Positions 1 to 7,252 of a stretch of DNA of 37,878 nucleotides are shown here, piece by piece. Position numbers and translations under genes: made by a program. The stretch spans positions 24,368 through 62,245 of the forward strand of contig JAFDZV010000015.1 in assembly GCA_018266795.1 (NCBI GenBank), written 5' to 3'. A model generated the notes under the pieces. It made no database searches. It was not told the origin of the DNA and saw only the letters and a list, made by a program, of their open reading frames with translations. Origin of the DNA: Bacteroidota bacterium. Lineage in GTDB: Bacteria; Bacteroidota; Ignavibacteria; OLB7. The stretch's first letter is position 1, and every line of letters begins with the position of its first letter.

Positions 1-314
1 ATACAACCATCTTCAACTGACTACTAACAACTGACAACCAGCGCCACGCATGAATTTTCCACGGCAGACCGTTCAGTGATGTTGATGGAGACGGTACACA
101 AAGATGTACTCTTCCCGCCTCCATGCAGATCATAAGTTGCATGTGGTTCGAGCGTGACGCGTAACACGTTATGTCGCGTCGCGATCGTGCTCCCCCCCAG
201 CTTGTCTTTCCCATTGCGAAGGATCCACGCAACTGCGCGACGGCAGCCGGGGCCCATACACAGCAGTAGTACGCTGCTTGCTAAACCACACTAACCAGCA
301 TGGGAGAGACTCAT
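1..314. other. Upstream region without a recognised gene
   Basis: I see no convincing coding sequence here. The stretch is the leader of the small secreted protein gene that starts at 315. It contains a run of seven C at 192-198 and short inverted repeats such as GTAC...GTAC around 97-112. I could not identify a clear TTTG/TAnnTTTG promoter or a known riboswitch. Short open frames on both strands have no recognisable protein character. Confidence 0.5.
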
Positions 315-737
315 ATGACACGTAAGAATTTCCTCCGCACAGCATTTGCGCTCGCCATGGCGATGCTGACAATCGGTTTCACCGCAGGTGTCGGTACAGC
401 CAAGGCACAGTGCCCGGGCTGCCCGGGCGTCGCACCTGGAGCGGGCTACTGGGTGAACTACAACTATGTCTATCCTCCCGCACCGAACGGCGCACTGACA
501 CTGGATCTGGCATTCGCCAGCGGCTGGGTGGATATCACCAACGAACTGGCCGATGGGCACTACACCTATTCGCAGAGCCCCGCGTGGGGTCCGGCAAATA
601 CGTTGAAGGTGAGTTGGGCCGGTGGCGGCGCCACGTTCCCTGTTCCCTGCCCGAAGACCCCTGTCACGACGCCGTGGGGCATCCTGAACGTCGAGATCAA
701 GTGCAATCCCTGCATCGAGATCGACGTGAGCTATTAA
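315..737 (+). CDS. Small secreted cysteine-containing protein, unknown family (copy 1)
   Basis: This encodes a 140-residue protein of unknown function. It starts MTRKNFLRTAF, followed by a hydrophobic stretch and a signal-peptidase-like TAKAQ site near residues 30-34, so it is probably exported. The mature part begins with CPGCPG and has a Tyr/Asn-rich segment (VNYNYVYPP). It ends with CPKTPVTTPWG, then CNPC and a terminal EIDVSY. The five mature cysteines occur as two CxxC pairs plus one single, which could form disulfides or bind metal; that is inference. I chose the ATG at 315 over the in-frame ATG at 300 because GGAGAG at 303-308 lies six bases before it. A damaged paralogue follows directly. 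I recognise no named family. Confidence 0.75.
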   Translation: MTRKNFLRTAFALAMAMLTIGFTAGVGTAKAQCPGCPGVAPGAGYWVNYNYVYPPAPNGALTLDLAFASGWVDITNELADGHYTYSQSPAWGPANTLKVSWAGGGATFPVPCPKTPVTTPWGILNVEIKCNPCIEIDVSY

Positions 738-747
738 ACGTCAGTGT

Positions 748-793
748 GCCGGCCGTTCACCAACGCGGCAACTCCGTGCAGTGAACGGCCGGC
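748..793 (+). terminator. 13-bp perfect inverted repeat after copy 1
   Basis: GCCGGCCGTTCAC (748-760) pairs perfectly with GTGAACGGCCGGC (781-793) across a 20-base loop, eleven bases after the stop codon at 737. No T tract follows, so termination would be weak or factor-assisted. The right arm and the bases after it (781-805) resemble 1495-1518, so this may instead be part of a small dispersed repeat. Confidence 0.45.
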
Positions 794-843
794 ATTGTGA
801 TTCACCGCTATCTCATCACATTGAACAATGCCGGAGAGGAGCG

Positions 844-1271
844 ATGATGAGGCACAGGAATTATTTCCGTACTGCCTTCACGCTCGTGCTTGCCATGCTC
901 GCCATCGGCCTTACGGCCGGTGCCGGCACCGCCAGAGCACAATGCCCCGGATGCCCCGGCCCGGCGCCCGGACTGGGGCTCTGGGTGAATTACAACTACG
1001 TCTATCCGCCGGCGCCTCCGGGCTCCATCACCGTCACGTTCACCTTTGCGAGCGGCCATGTCATGTCCGCCAGCGAGACTTCGGACGGGCACTATACGTA
1101 TATCAAGATCCATCCTGGGGACCTCTTCTCTCCATAACGGTAACATATACCGGCGGCGGCTCGGCAACCTTCCCGGCGCCCTGCCCGAAGACCCCGGTCA
1201 CGACGCCGTGGGGCATCCTGAACGTCGAGATCAAGTGCAATCCCTGCATCGAGATCGACGTGAGCTATTAG
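844..1271 (+). pseudogene. Frameshifted paralogue of the small secreted protein (copy 2)
   Basis: The start ATG at 844 (or 847), behind a GGAGAGGAG sequence, gives a signal peptide ending TARAQ and the same CPGCPG and VNYNYVYPP motifs as copy 1. The frame holds through HYTYI and then runs into a stop at 1135-1137. From about 1107 the next frame resumes the homologous sequence (DPSWGP..., then CPKTPVTTPWG...CNPC...EIDVSY) to the stop at 1271. Aligned with copy 1, this fits loss of one base near 1105. The 5' halves have diverged clearly, but 1179-1270 matches 645-736 at 91 of 92 positions. It may be a true pseudogene, a programmed or reversible frameshift, or a sequencing error. The break is not in a long homopolymer. 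Confidence 0.75.
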
Positions 1272-1282
1272 AGTTCCCGTCA

Positions 1283-1311
1283 AAAGGCCGATCGCGTTAT
1301 CAACGGCCTTT
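1283..1311 (+). terminator. Hairpin after copy 2
   Basis: AAAGGCCG (1283-1290) pairs with CGGCCTTT (1304-1311) over a 13-base loop, twelve bases past the stop codon. The A-run/T-run symmetry suits a weak intrinsic terminator. Confidence 0.45.
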
Positions 1312-1333
1312 CACAATCAAGAGTCTGGATCTT

Positions 1334-1378
1334 TGTACGCTCGCCTGCGGCTCGCCGAGAGCTCCTGGTTAGTTGCAG
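1334..1378 (+). repeat. 45-base intergenic element, copy A
   Basis: This block starts TGTACGCTCGCCTGCGG and ends AGTTGCAG. It matches 4046-4090 at 42 of 45 positions; all three differences are C/T transitions. Each copy lies shortly after a gene-end hairpin and upstream of a DUF4157 gene. It contains no open frame. It could be a dispersed intergenic repeat, an untranslated-region element or a binding site; the sequence alone does not decide. Confidence 0.7.
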
Positions 1379-1537
1379 GAACAAGACGAGCGGAAGAGGA
1401 CAGTGTCCTGTGGGCAAGCGGGTGCTACCCGGTTCCGACATAAACTGTCAGCAGCAGATGTTCCGGACGCTCACCCTCGCGGCTGCCCGGTGCGGTGAAG
1501 GCCGGCATTGCGATTCACTCCCCTCCGAGCACACCCC

Positions 1538-1566
1538 TTGACAGACTCACCACGATGCGCTAGTTT
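1538..1566 (+). promoter_or_regulatory. Likely promoter of the first DUF4157 gene
   Basis: TTGACA at 1538-1543 is followed by a 17-base spacer and TAGTTT at 1561-1566, then G. This is a near-consensus housekeeping-type promoter. It would give a leader of about 120 bases before the GTG at 1696. It differs from the TTTG/TAnnTTTG promoters elsewhere in the window. Confidence 0.5.
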
Positions 1567-1695
1567 GCGCTCCCCGAAGTGTCCCGTGCGGTTCATCATC
1601 CGCATGCTCACTGGCTCTCCTCCTTCAAGCAATCGAACGATCACGAACTGTCGCGGCCGTCGCGAACAGTTTCCTATTCATGCAGGGAGGAGCGA

Positions 1696-3981
1696 GTGTC
1701 ACGATTCGCACCACATCACGGTTTTCGCAGGCAGCAGTCCGGCATGGCCGCACCGCACAACACCGAGGCGGATATTGCGCACGCTCCGGCACATCCGTTG
1801 CTGAACCTACAGCGAGCAGCCGGGAACCAGGCCGTTGGGCGTCTGGTCTCCGGCACGGGCATCACGCCGCGTTCACCGGTGCATGCGAAGCTGAAGGTGA
1901 ACGCGCCGGGCGACCGGTTGGAGCAGGAGGCGGACCGGGTTGCCGATGCTGTGACGAGCGACAGCGTCACAGCGGGAACTCATGCCTCGTTGAGCGGCGG
2001 AAGCGGGAACACCATTTCGCGGGACGCCGCGAACAGCGGGAACGTGCCAAGCGTTTCGCCGACGCAGGAGGCAGCCATCAACGCACTTCCGGGGAACGGC
2101 GCATCCCTTCCACCTGCAGAACGCTCCTTCTTCGAACCACGCATCGGCCACGATCTCTCCGGCGTTCGAATCCACACGGATGAAGCCGCGTCACAGCTCG
2201 CTGAAGGCGTGGAGGCACGCGCGTTCACCGTTGGGAGCGACATCGTGTTCGGAGCCGGCGAATACGCTCCGGACACAACTGCCGGCCGCCACCTGCTTGC
2301 ACACGAGCTTGCACACGTTGCCCAGAACAACATATCGCGAGACGATACTGTTGTGCACCGGGATCCCGTGAAGCAGGATCCGGCGGCCAAACCGGATCCC
2401 GCCGCAAAGCCTGGCGCCGCTCCGCAGGCCGGAGGTGCACAGAACAAGAAGCCGGATCCGCCGGAGCGTCCGGCCGACAAACTGGACTTCACCGGATGGG
2501 ATCTGCTTCTGGGAGCGCCTCTGATCCGCGACATCTTTCTCGACCTCGTCACCGGCAAGGCGATGACCGAGGATGAGAAGAAGACGACCGCGCTGAAGGG
2601 CTACGAGGGGGCCGGCCTCTCCGCGATTCCATTCTCCTTCATGCTCGCCAACACCGGCATGGGAGGATTGCAGTATCAGGGCGATCTCTCGAAGGACTTC
2701 GACATCTGGGGGAAGTATCGCGACAGCGTGGAAGCGCTTACGCCGGGTCAGAATCTCATCTTCGACCCGATGAGCTTCCTGTTCCGGCGTCGTGTGGACG
2801 ATTACCTTGCATCACCGCTCTTCCAGATCAGACTGAAGCAGCACGCGGCGGCCACCGGCCTTCTGCTTGGGCTTGCCTTGGGCATCAACTCGGCAATCGT
2901 TGCCGGCAAGGACCCGAGCGGTACCCCGGGTGAGTTCACGAACGACAAATGGTCGGACCATATCAGAATACTTCGCGGGCTGGTTGGCGGCATCTTCAAG
3001 GAGCATCTCAAGCCGCCCGATATGTTCAATCTGGATCCCGTGCTGCTCCCTTCGCATCCGCTCTTTGCAGGCGGCACATTCTTCGGCGGCTCCATCCCTT
3101 CCGGTATCACTGCAGAGAGCGCAACCGGTTTCGGCCAGCCGGGAAGCCAGGTGAAGGCGGGAGCAACGCTCAACATTCCGAAGCTGCTGACGTTCGCGCC
3201 GGGCTCCACCCTATCCGCGGGCGATGTCGGCGATCCCACGAAGTATCGCGGCTGGCAGGGAACGATGTGGTTCGACTACTCGAAGCTGCAACCAACGGAC
3301 CTGATGGCACAGCGCGGCAAGGTTCCGGAGGAGAAGCTGCGCGGCGGCGTGCTTGTTGGAGGCGGCGGCCATCTTCTCGAACTGCAGATGGGCCGGGTGT
3401 ACACCGGATCCGATGCCGGCATGCTTCGCTCCTGGTTCGTCTCCGGCGGCTACGGTTACTCCGGCGGCAAGGGAAGCCCGTTGAAGAAGATCGGCTTCAC
3501 GACCACGTATATGACCACCGACGGAGACGATGTCGCGAAGTCGCCGCTTGCTCCCTCCACCGGATGGGCGTTCCAGGTAAAGCCGTTCGTGAACCTGGAC
3601 TTCAACATCGCAGACAGGCACAAGCTCGGCGTTGGCGGCAGCGTTGGTGTTACCACCGGCAAGGATGAAACAACCGGCGTCTCCGATGTCGGCGCAAGTC
3701 TCTCCTACATGTACATGGGCGATCACGGACCCAACGGCCTGCCGGTGTTCAAGCTGGAGGTGACGCAGTCGTACAACCGTCTGGACTGGGGGCGCCCGGA
3801 CTCACCCGGGCTCTGGGGGACACAGGTTCGCGCCACGGCCGGCCCGGTGTTCGGCGGCTTTCAGTTCAACACCGGAGCGGACAAGGTGGCGCCGGCGCGC
3901 GCTGCAACGTATGGCGATACGAGTTTGCCGCCGGTGTTCAAGCCGAGCGGCACGATCTTCGTCCTCGGCATTCAGATGTAG
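1696..3981 (+). CDS. DUF4157 protein with beta-strand-rich C-terminal region
   Basis: This is a 761-residue protein. Residues 38-47 carry the LQRAAGNQAV signature common at the front of DUF4157 proteins, and residues 66-85 have the usual charged 'LEQEADRVAD' segment. The DUF4157 domain spans about 145-211 (FFEPRIGHDLSGVRIHTD, then HELAH at 203-207, an HEXXH-type metal site). A Pro/Ala/Lys linker with PDPAAKP repeats (about 224-260) leads to a roughly 500-residue C-terminal part. That part has one hydrophobic segment (about 387-403) and, from about 480, many alternating Gly/aromatic strands ending SGTIFVLGIQM, as in beta-barrels. No signal peptide is visible. I chose GTG 1696 because GGGAGG lies five bases upstream; ATG 1579 would sit just past the promoter. 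DUF4157 is known from proteins linked to contractile injection systems. The payload function is unknown. Confidence 0.8.
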   Translation: MSRFAPHHGFRRQQSGMAAPHNTEADIAHAPAHPLLNLQRAAGNQAVGRLVSGTGITPRSPVHAKLKVNAPGDRLEQEADRVADAVTSDSVTAGTHASLSGGSGNTISRDAANSGNVPSVSPTQEAAINALPGNGASLPPAERSFFEPRIGHDLSGVRIHTDEAASQLAEGVEARAFTVGSDIVFGAGEYAPDTTAGRHLLAHELAHVAQNNISRDDTVVHRDPVKQDPAAKPDPAAKPGAAPQAGGAQNKKPDPPERPADKLDFTGWDLLLGAPLIRDIFLDLVTGKAMTEDEKKTTALKGYEGAGLSAIPFSFMLANTGMGGLQYQGDLSKDFDIWGKYRDSVEALTPGQNLIFDPMSFLFRRRVDDYLASPLFQIRLKQHAAATGLLLGLALGINSAIVAGKDPSGTPGEFTNDKWSDHIRILRGLVGGIFKEHLKPPDMFNLDPVLLPSHPLFAGGTFFGGSIPSGITAESATGFGQPGSQVKAGATLNIPKLLTFAPGSTLSAGDVGDPTKYRGWQGTMWFDYSKLQPTDLMAQRGKVPEEKLRGGVLVGGGGHLLELQMGRVYTGSDAGMLRSWFVSGGYGYSGGKGSPLKKIGFTTTYMTTDGDDVAKSPLAPSTGWAFQVKPFVNLDFNIADRHKLGVGGSVGVTTGKDETTGVSDVGASLSYMYMGDHGPNGLPVFKLEVTQSYNRLDWGRPDSPGLWGTQVRATAGPVFGGFQFNTGADKVAPARAATYGDTSLPPVFKPSGTIFVLGIQM

Positions 3982-3993
3982 AGGCTCGTGCCA

Positions 3994-4024
3994 GAGCGGC
4001 CTCGAACGTCATCAACGACCGCTC
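3994..4024 (+). terminator. Hairpin after the first DUF4157 gene
   Basis: GAGCGG (3994-3999) pairs with CCGCTC (4019-4024) around a 19-base loop, about a dozen bases past the stop codon. There is no T tract. It holds the same place relative to the 45-base element as the hairpin at 1283-1311. Confidence 0.3.
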
Positions 4025-4045
4025 GTAATCAGAGGCCCGGCTCTC

Positions 4046-4090
4046 TGTACGCTCGCCTGCGGTTCGCCGAGAGTTCCTGGTCAGTTGCAG
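4046..4090 (+). repeat. 45-base intergenic element, copy B
   Basis: This is the second copy of the element at 1334-1378, with 42 of 45 bases identical, lying between the two DUF4157 genes. The rest of the gap (3982-4261) shows no coding sequence and no convincing promoter. Confidence 0.7.
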
Positions 4091-4261
4091 AAGAGAGCAA
4101 CGCCCGGAACGACGACGCTCTGTGTGTCAGGAACTCCAAGAGGAATTGATAGAGGATGGAACGCCCGGCCCGATACCATGCATCGAGCCGGGACCTGGTT
4201 ACTGATCAGCGCCAGATGAGACGGTCTTGCCGGCGATCATCCACGAAACTCCAACAGACCG

Positions 4262-5815
4262 ATGTTCGACTTCCCTTCGTTTCAGACCGGTCCGGACCGC
4301 AACCATGCTGCGGAGCCGGAGACGGAAACCGCCGGCACGGCGCACGATGCGCGGCCGGATGCGGTTGGCGCCATGCAGCGCGGCATCGGCAATCAGGGGA
4401 TGCAGCGGCTGGCGCGCACTGCCGCCGGGCTGAGTGTGAACCCCACGAACGACAGCTACGAGCATGAGGCCGAACGAACGGCAAGCCACGTGATGAACGG
4501 AGGCCTGGGTTCCAACGCTCAGCTTGCCCAGGCGCCGGCAGGCATTCAACGCTCGCCGGCCGCGGAGGCCGGTGGCGGCGGGTCTGCGAGCGCGGGGCCG
4601 GCGGGCCTTGCCTCGACGGGCCGTCCGCTCGATGCAACCAGCCGCACCTTCATGGAGCCGCGTTTCGGGACAAGCTTCGAGGGCGTTCGCATACATACCG
4701 GCCCTGACGCTGCAGCATCGGCTGCGGAGCTGGGCGCCAGCGCCTACACGGTTGGGCGCGACATCGTCTTCGGCGCCGGCATGTTCCGGCCGGAGACGCA
4801 CGACGGGCAGCACCTGCTGGCACATGAGCTTGCGCACGTCGTGCAGCAGCGCCCCGGCATCTCCCGGCAGCCGGCCCCTCCTGCCACGCAGACGCAGACG
4901 CCGCCGGCTGCCGCCCCGCAGACTCCCGCAACCGGAACACAGCCCACTCCGCAGCAGGGAGGCGCTGCAACAACTGCGCCTGCGCTTACCGATGCGGAAC
5001 GCGTGGACATTCTTGCGCGCGCCAATGCGGCAGCGTTGACGATTGTGTATATGAAGGGGAAGGCCACGGCACAGCAGCAGAACCCGACCGGCATGATGCA
5101 GTTCAAGCCGACAATGGTCCAGGAGGCCGATCACGCAATCCATCAGCAGTTCGGCACCATTCTGCCGAAGCGGCGCAGCTATGCGGCCGCATTCGCGGCC
5201 CCGGATGACAAGACCACGGCCGTTCGCGCGATGACGCCGGACAAGCTTGCAGCCCTCCGCATTCCGGATGATGCAACGGCACGGCATCGCATGGGGGAGG
5301 TGATGATGTCGCTCGTGCCGGAAGCAATGGATCAGGCCGGCATCACCGATCCGGACGACACGTTGCTGCAGACCCGTTTCGTGCGGCCGATCTATGCCTC
5401 ACTGGGCATCGGCTTCGTGCGTGATTACGAGAAGGCAGTGATTGGCGGGAACACGGAGTTCGGCGATCCGGACGCTGCGAACACGTCGATCAGCGTAACG
5501 CTTCCCACCGAGCAGCGGAACATCGGCCACATCGTGGTGCACGAGGCGATGCACTATTACGTACACGACGCATTCCGCATCGCCGCTCGCGGCCGGAGCG
5601 ATCACCGCGAGTTGATGGAAGGGGGCGCGGAGTACTTCGCCCGCATCGTGATTGCAAACCAGCTTGCAAGCAAGCCGGAGTTCGCCATCAACTATTCCAC
5701 CTACTCCGGACGCGTCTCCTACATCAACGCCATCGGCGCACCGCGCCTTACCACATTCCCTGCGATGTACTTCCAGGGCCGCGTGGATCTGCTGAACCAG
5801 ATCGGGCAACCGTGA
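4262..5815 (+). CDS. DUF4157 protein with C-terminal gluzincin-like metallopeptidase domain
   Basis: This 517-residue protein has the same front end as its upstream neighbour: a GNQGMQRL motif (43-50), SYEHEAERTA (65-74), and a DUF4157 domain (about 129-196) with VRIHTG, DIVFGAG and HELAH at 188-192. A Pro/Gln/Thr/Ala-rich linker (about 200-240) follows. The C-terminal half is different: residues 427-431 are HEAMH, and 21 residues later comes MEGGAEYFAR (452-461). HEXXH followed by an EGxAEY motif is the zinc-site pattern of gluzincin metallopeptidases, with E453 the likely third ligand. The protein thus carries two HEXXH sites. No signal peptide or transmembrane segment is visible, which fits export by a machine rather than by Sec. 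An effector or toxin protease role is inference. The start ATG has no clear ribosome binding site. Confidence 0.8.
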   Translation: MFDFPSFQTGPDRNHAAEPETETAGTAHDARPDAVGAMQRGIGNQGMQRLARTAAGLSVNPTNDSYEHEAERTASHVMNGGLGSNAQLAQAPAGIQRSPAAEAGGGGSASAGPAGLASTGRPLDATSRTFMEPRFGTSFEGVRIHTGPDAAASAAELGASAYTVGRDIVFGAGMFRPETHDGQHLLAHELAHVVQQRPGISRQPAPPATQTQTPPAAAPQTPATGTQPTPQQGGAATTAPALTDAERVDILARANAAALTIVYMKGKATAQQQNPTGMMQFKPTMVQEADHAIHQQFGTILPKRRSYAAAFAAPDDKTTAVRAMTPDKLAALRIPDDATARHRMGEVMMSLVPEAMDQAGITDPDDTLLQTRFVRPIYASLGIGFVRDYEKAVIGGNTEFGDPDAANTSISVTLPTEQRNIGHIVVHEAMHYYVHDAFRIAARGRSDHRELMEGGAEYFARIVIANQLASKPEFAINYSTYSGRVSYINAIGAPRLTTFPAMYFQGRVDLLNQIGQP

Positions 5816-5819
5816 ACAG

Positions 5820-5885
5820 ATATGAGCGATGAAACCTGAGACATGAGTTCGGGCGAATTCATATCTCAGGTTTCCTATCTCATAT
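5820..5885. terminator. Long bidirectional hairpin between convergent genes
   Basis: GAAACCTGAGA (5831-5841) pairs exactly with TCTCAGGTTTC (5864-5874). Inside it, ATGA/TCAT and TTC/GAA continue the stem to a small loop. Outside it, ATATGAG (5820-5826) pairs with CTCATAT (5879-5885) across an internal loop. The structure separates the second DUF4157 gene from the convergent polyferredoxin gene and reaches into the latter's stop codon, so it can serve as a two-way terminator. Confidence 0.6.
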
Positions 5886-7241
5886 GTTCTTCGCCGGCAA
5901 TTCCACAAGGTCCACGCTCACGAACTGTGCGCCGTTGTAGCGCCCGGTCACCGGCCCGTTCTCCAGATTGAGCACGCCGCGAGGGCAGACTGCGGAGCAG
6001 ATGCCGCAGCCCACGCACGACGCACGGATGATGTTCTCTCCGCGCTGCGCGTAGGCGCGAACATCGATCCCCATCTCGCAGTACGTGGAGCAATTACCGC
6101 AGGAGATGCATTGCCCGCCATTGGTGGTGATGCGGAAACGGGAGAAGTACTTCTGAAGAATTCCAAGGATGGCCGCCTGCGGACATCCGAAACGGCACCA
6201 CACGCGCGCACCCATGATTGGGTAGAAACCCACACCGATCACGCCGGAGAAGACGGAGCCGATTGCGAAGCCGTAGACATCGGCAAATCCCTTGGACGCG
6301 GAGCCCAGCAACGCACCGCCGAATGCCGAGTTGAGCCAGAGGAGCGCCGTGGTAACGGTAATGAAAAGAAGTACGGAGTAGATCATCCATCGCTCGATCT
6401 TCCAAGCGTTCAGCGTCTTGCTGGAGAGCTGGCGATATGGGTCGCCGGCCGTCTCTGCAAGCCCGCCGCAGCCGCACACCCAGGAGCAGTACCAGCGCTT
6501 GCCGAAGAAGTACGTGAGCACCGGCGTGCCGATGAAGGCCATCACCGTGGCCCAGCGGATCATGAAGATCCCGATCCCTCCAGCGCTCTCGATATCATGC
6601 ATCCCGTCCGGGAAGAAGTAGTACGGCTTCAGCGGCCAGAAGTAGCTGAAGTAGAACTCCGGCTTCTGGAAGAGGACCAGAATCGCCGGGATCAGAAACG
6701 CGAGCATGAGCTGGAAGAACATCACCGAAAGCGTGCGCACAATCTGGTAGCGGTTGTGCCTGTACTTCAGAATGGCGCGGAACCCCATCACCAGAACGGC
6801 AATCGTGTAGAGCATGCCGTAGAGGAACCACTGGTCCGCCGGCTTGCCGCGCAACGTATAGCTGATCGGATCGGTAATCCGGATCAGATGCTCGAGCGAC
6901 TCCGCATGCCAGTAAAGCAGAACGTAGAAGCCGGTGAACACTACCGCGAGTATCCAACCCAGTGCGCCGCGCATTGTTGCGCCGCTGAACATGATGCCGT
7001 TGTTCTGAATCCCCGGTACCGGCCGGTAATACTGCTTCACGATGTACAGAAGCGCGCCACCGGCCGTGAGCCCCACGCCGGCGATCAGCATCGGCACCGG
7101 ATAGGACGTCCCCGCACCGAACGCGGCAACAAGCAGCGCCAGAATGCCGAGACCGACAACAACCAGTGCAGTACGCTGCACCGCGCCGGCGTGCCCGGCG
7201 GGATTCGATGTCAACTGAATGCTTGCATCGTACGTGCTCAT
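5880..7241 (-). CDS. Membrane polyferredoxin (NapH/NosR-type 4Fe-4S protein)
   Basis: This is a 453-residue inner-membrane electron-transfer protein. About eight hydrophobic segments span residues 23-345. Between them lie the paired cysteine motifs typical of the NapH/NosR/CcoG family: WYCSWVCGC (C252, C256, C258) and VWCRFGCPQ (C349, C353). The C-terminal tail has two ferredoxin-type 4Fe-4S motifs, CISCGNCSTYC (C378, C381, C384, C388) and CVGCGICSAVCP (C409, C412, C415, C419). Such proteins pass electrons between quinone or soluble carriers and a redox enzyme. The gene lies 11 bases downstream of an FAD oxidoreductase gene on the same strand, the likely electron partner. The true terminal acceptor cannot be read from the window, so I give no gene name. 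Confidence 0.85.
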   Translation of the reverse strand: MSTYDASIQLTSNPAGHAGAVQRTALVVVGLGILALLVAAFGAGTSYPVPMLIAGVGLTAGGALLYIVKQYYRPVPGIQNNGIMFSGATMRGALGWILAVVFTGFYVLLYWHAESLEHLIRITDPISYTLRGKPADQWFLYGMLYTIAVLVMGFRAILKYRHNRYQIVRTLSVMFFQLMLAFLIPAILVLFQKPEFYFSYFWPLKPYYFFPDGMHDIESAGGIGIFMIRWATVMAFIGTPVLTYFFGKRWYCSWVCGCGGLAETAGDPYRQLSSKTLNAWKIERWMIYSVLLFITVTTALLWLNSAFGGALLGSASKGFADVYGFAIGSVFSGVIGVGFYPIMGARVWCRFGCPQAAILGILQKYFSRFRITTNGGQCISCGNCSTYCEMGIDVRAYAQRGENIIRASCVGCGICSAVCPRGVLNLENGPVTGRYNGAQFVSVDLVELPAKNI

Positions 7242-7252
7242 CGGAATCCCCC

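Noticed and set aside
4199-5287. 362-codon open frame antisense to the second DUF4157 gene
   Set aside because: It is very rich in Arg, Cys and His, the mark of a shadow frame in GC-rich DNA, and it opposes a gene with clear domains.
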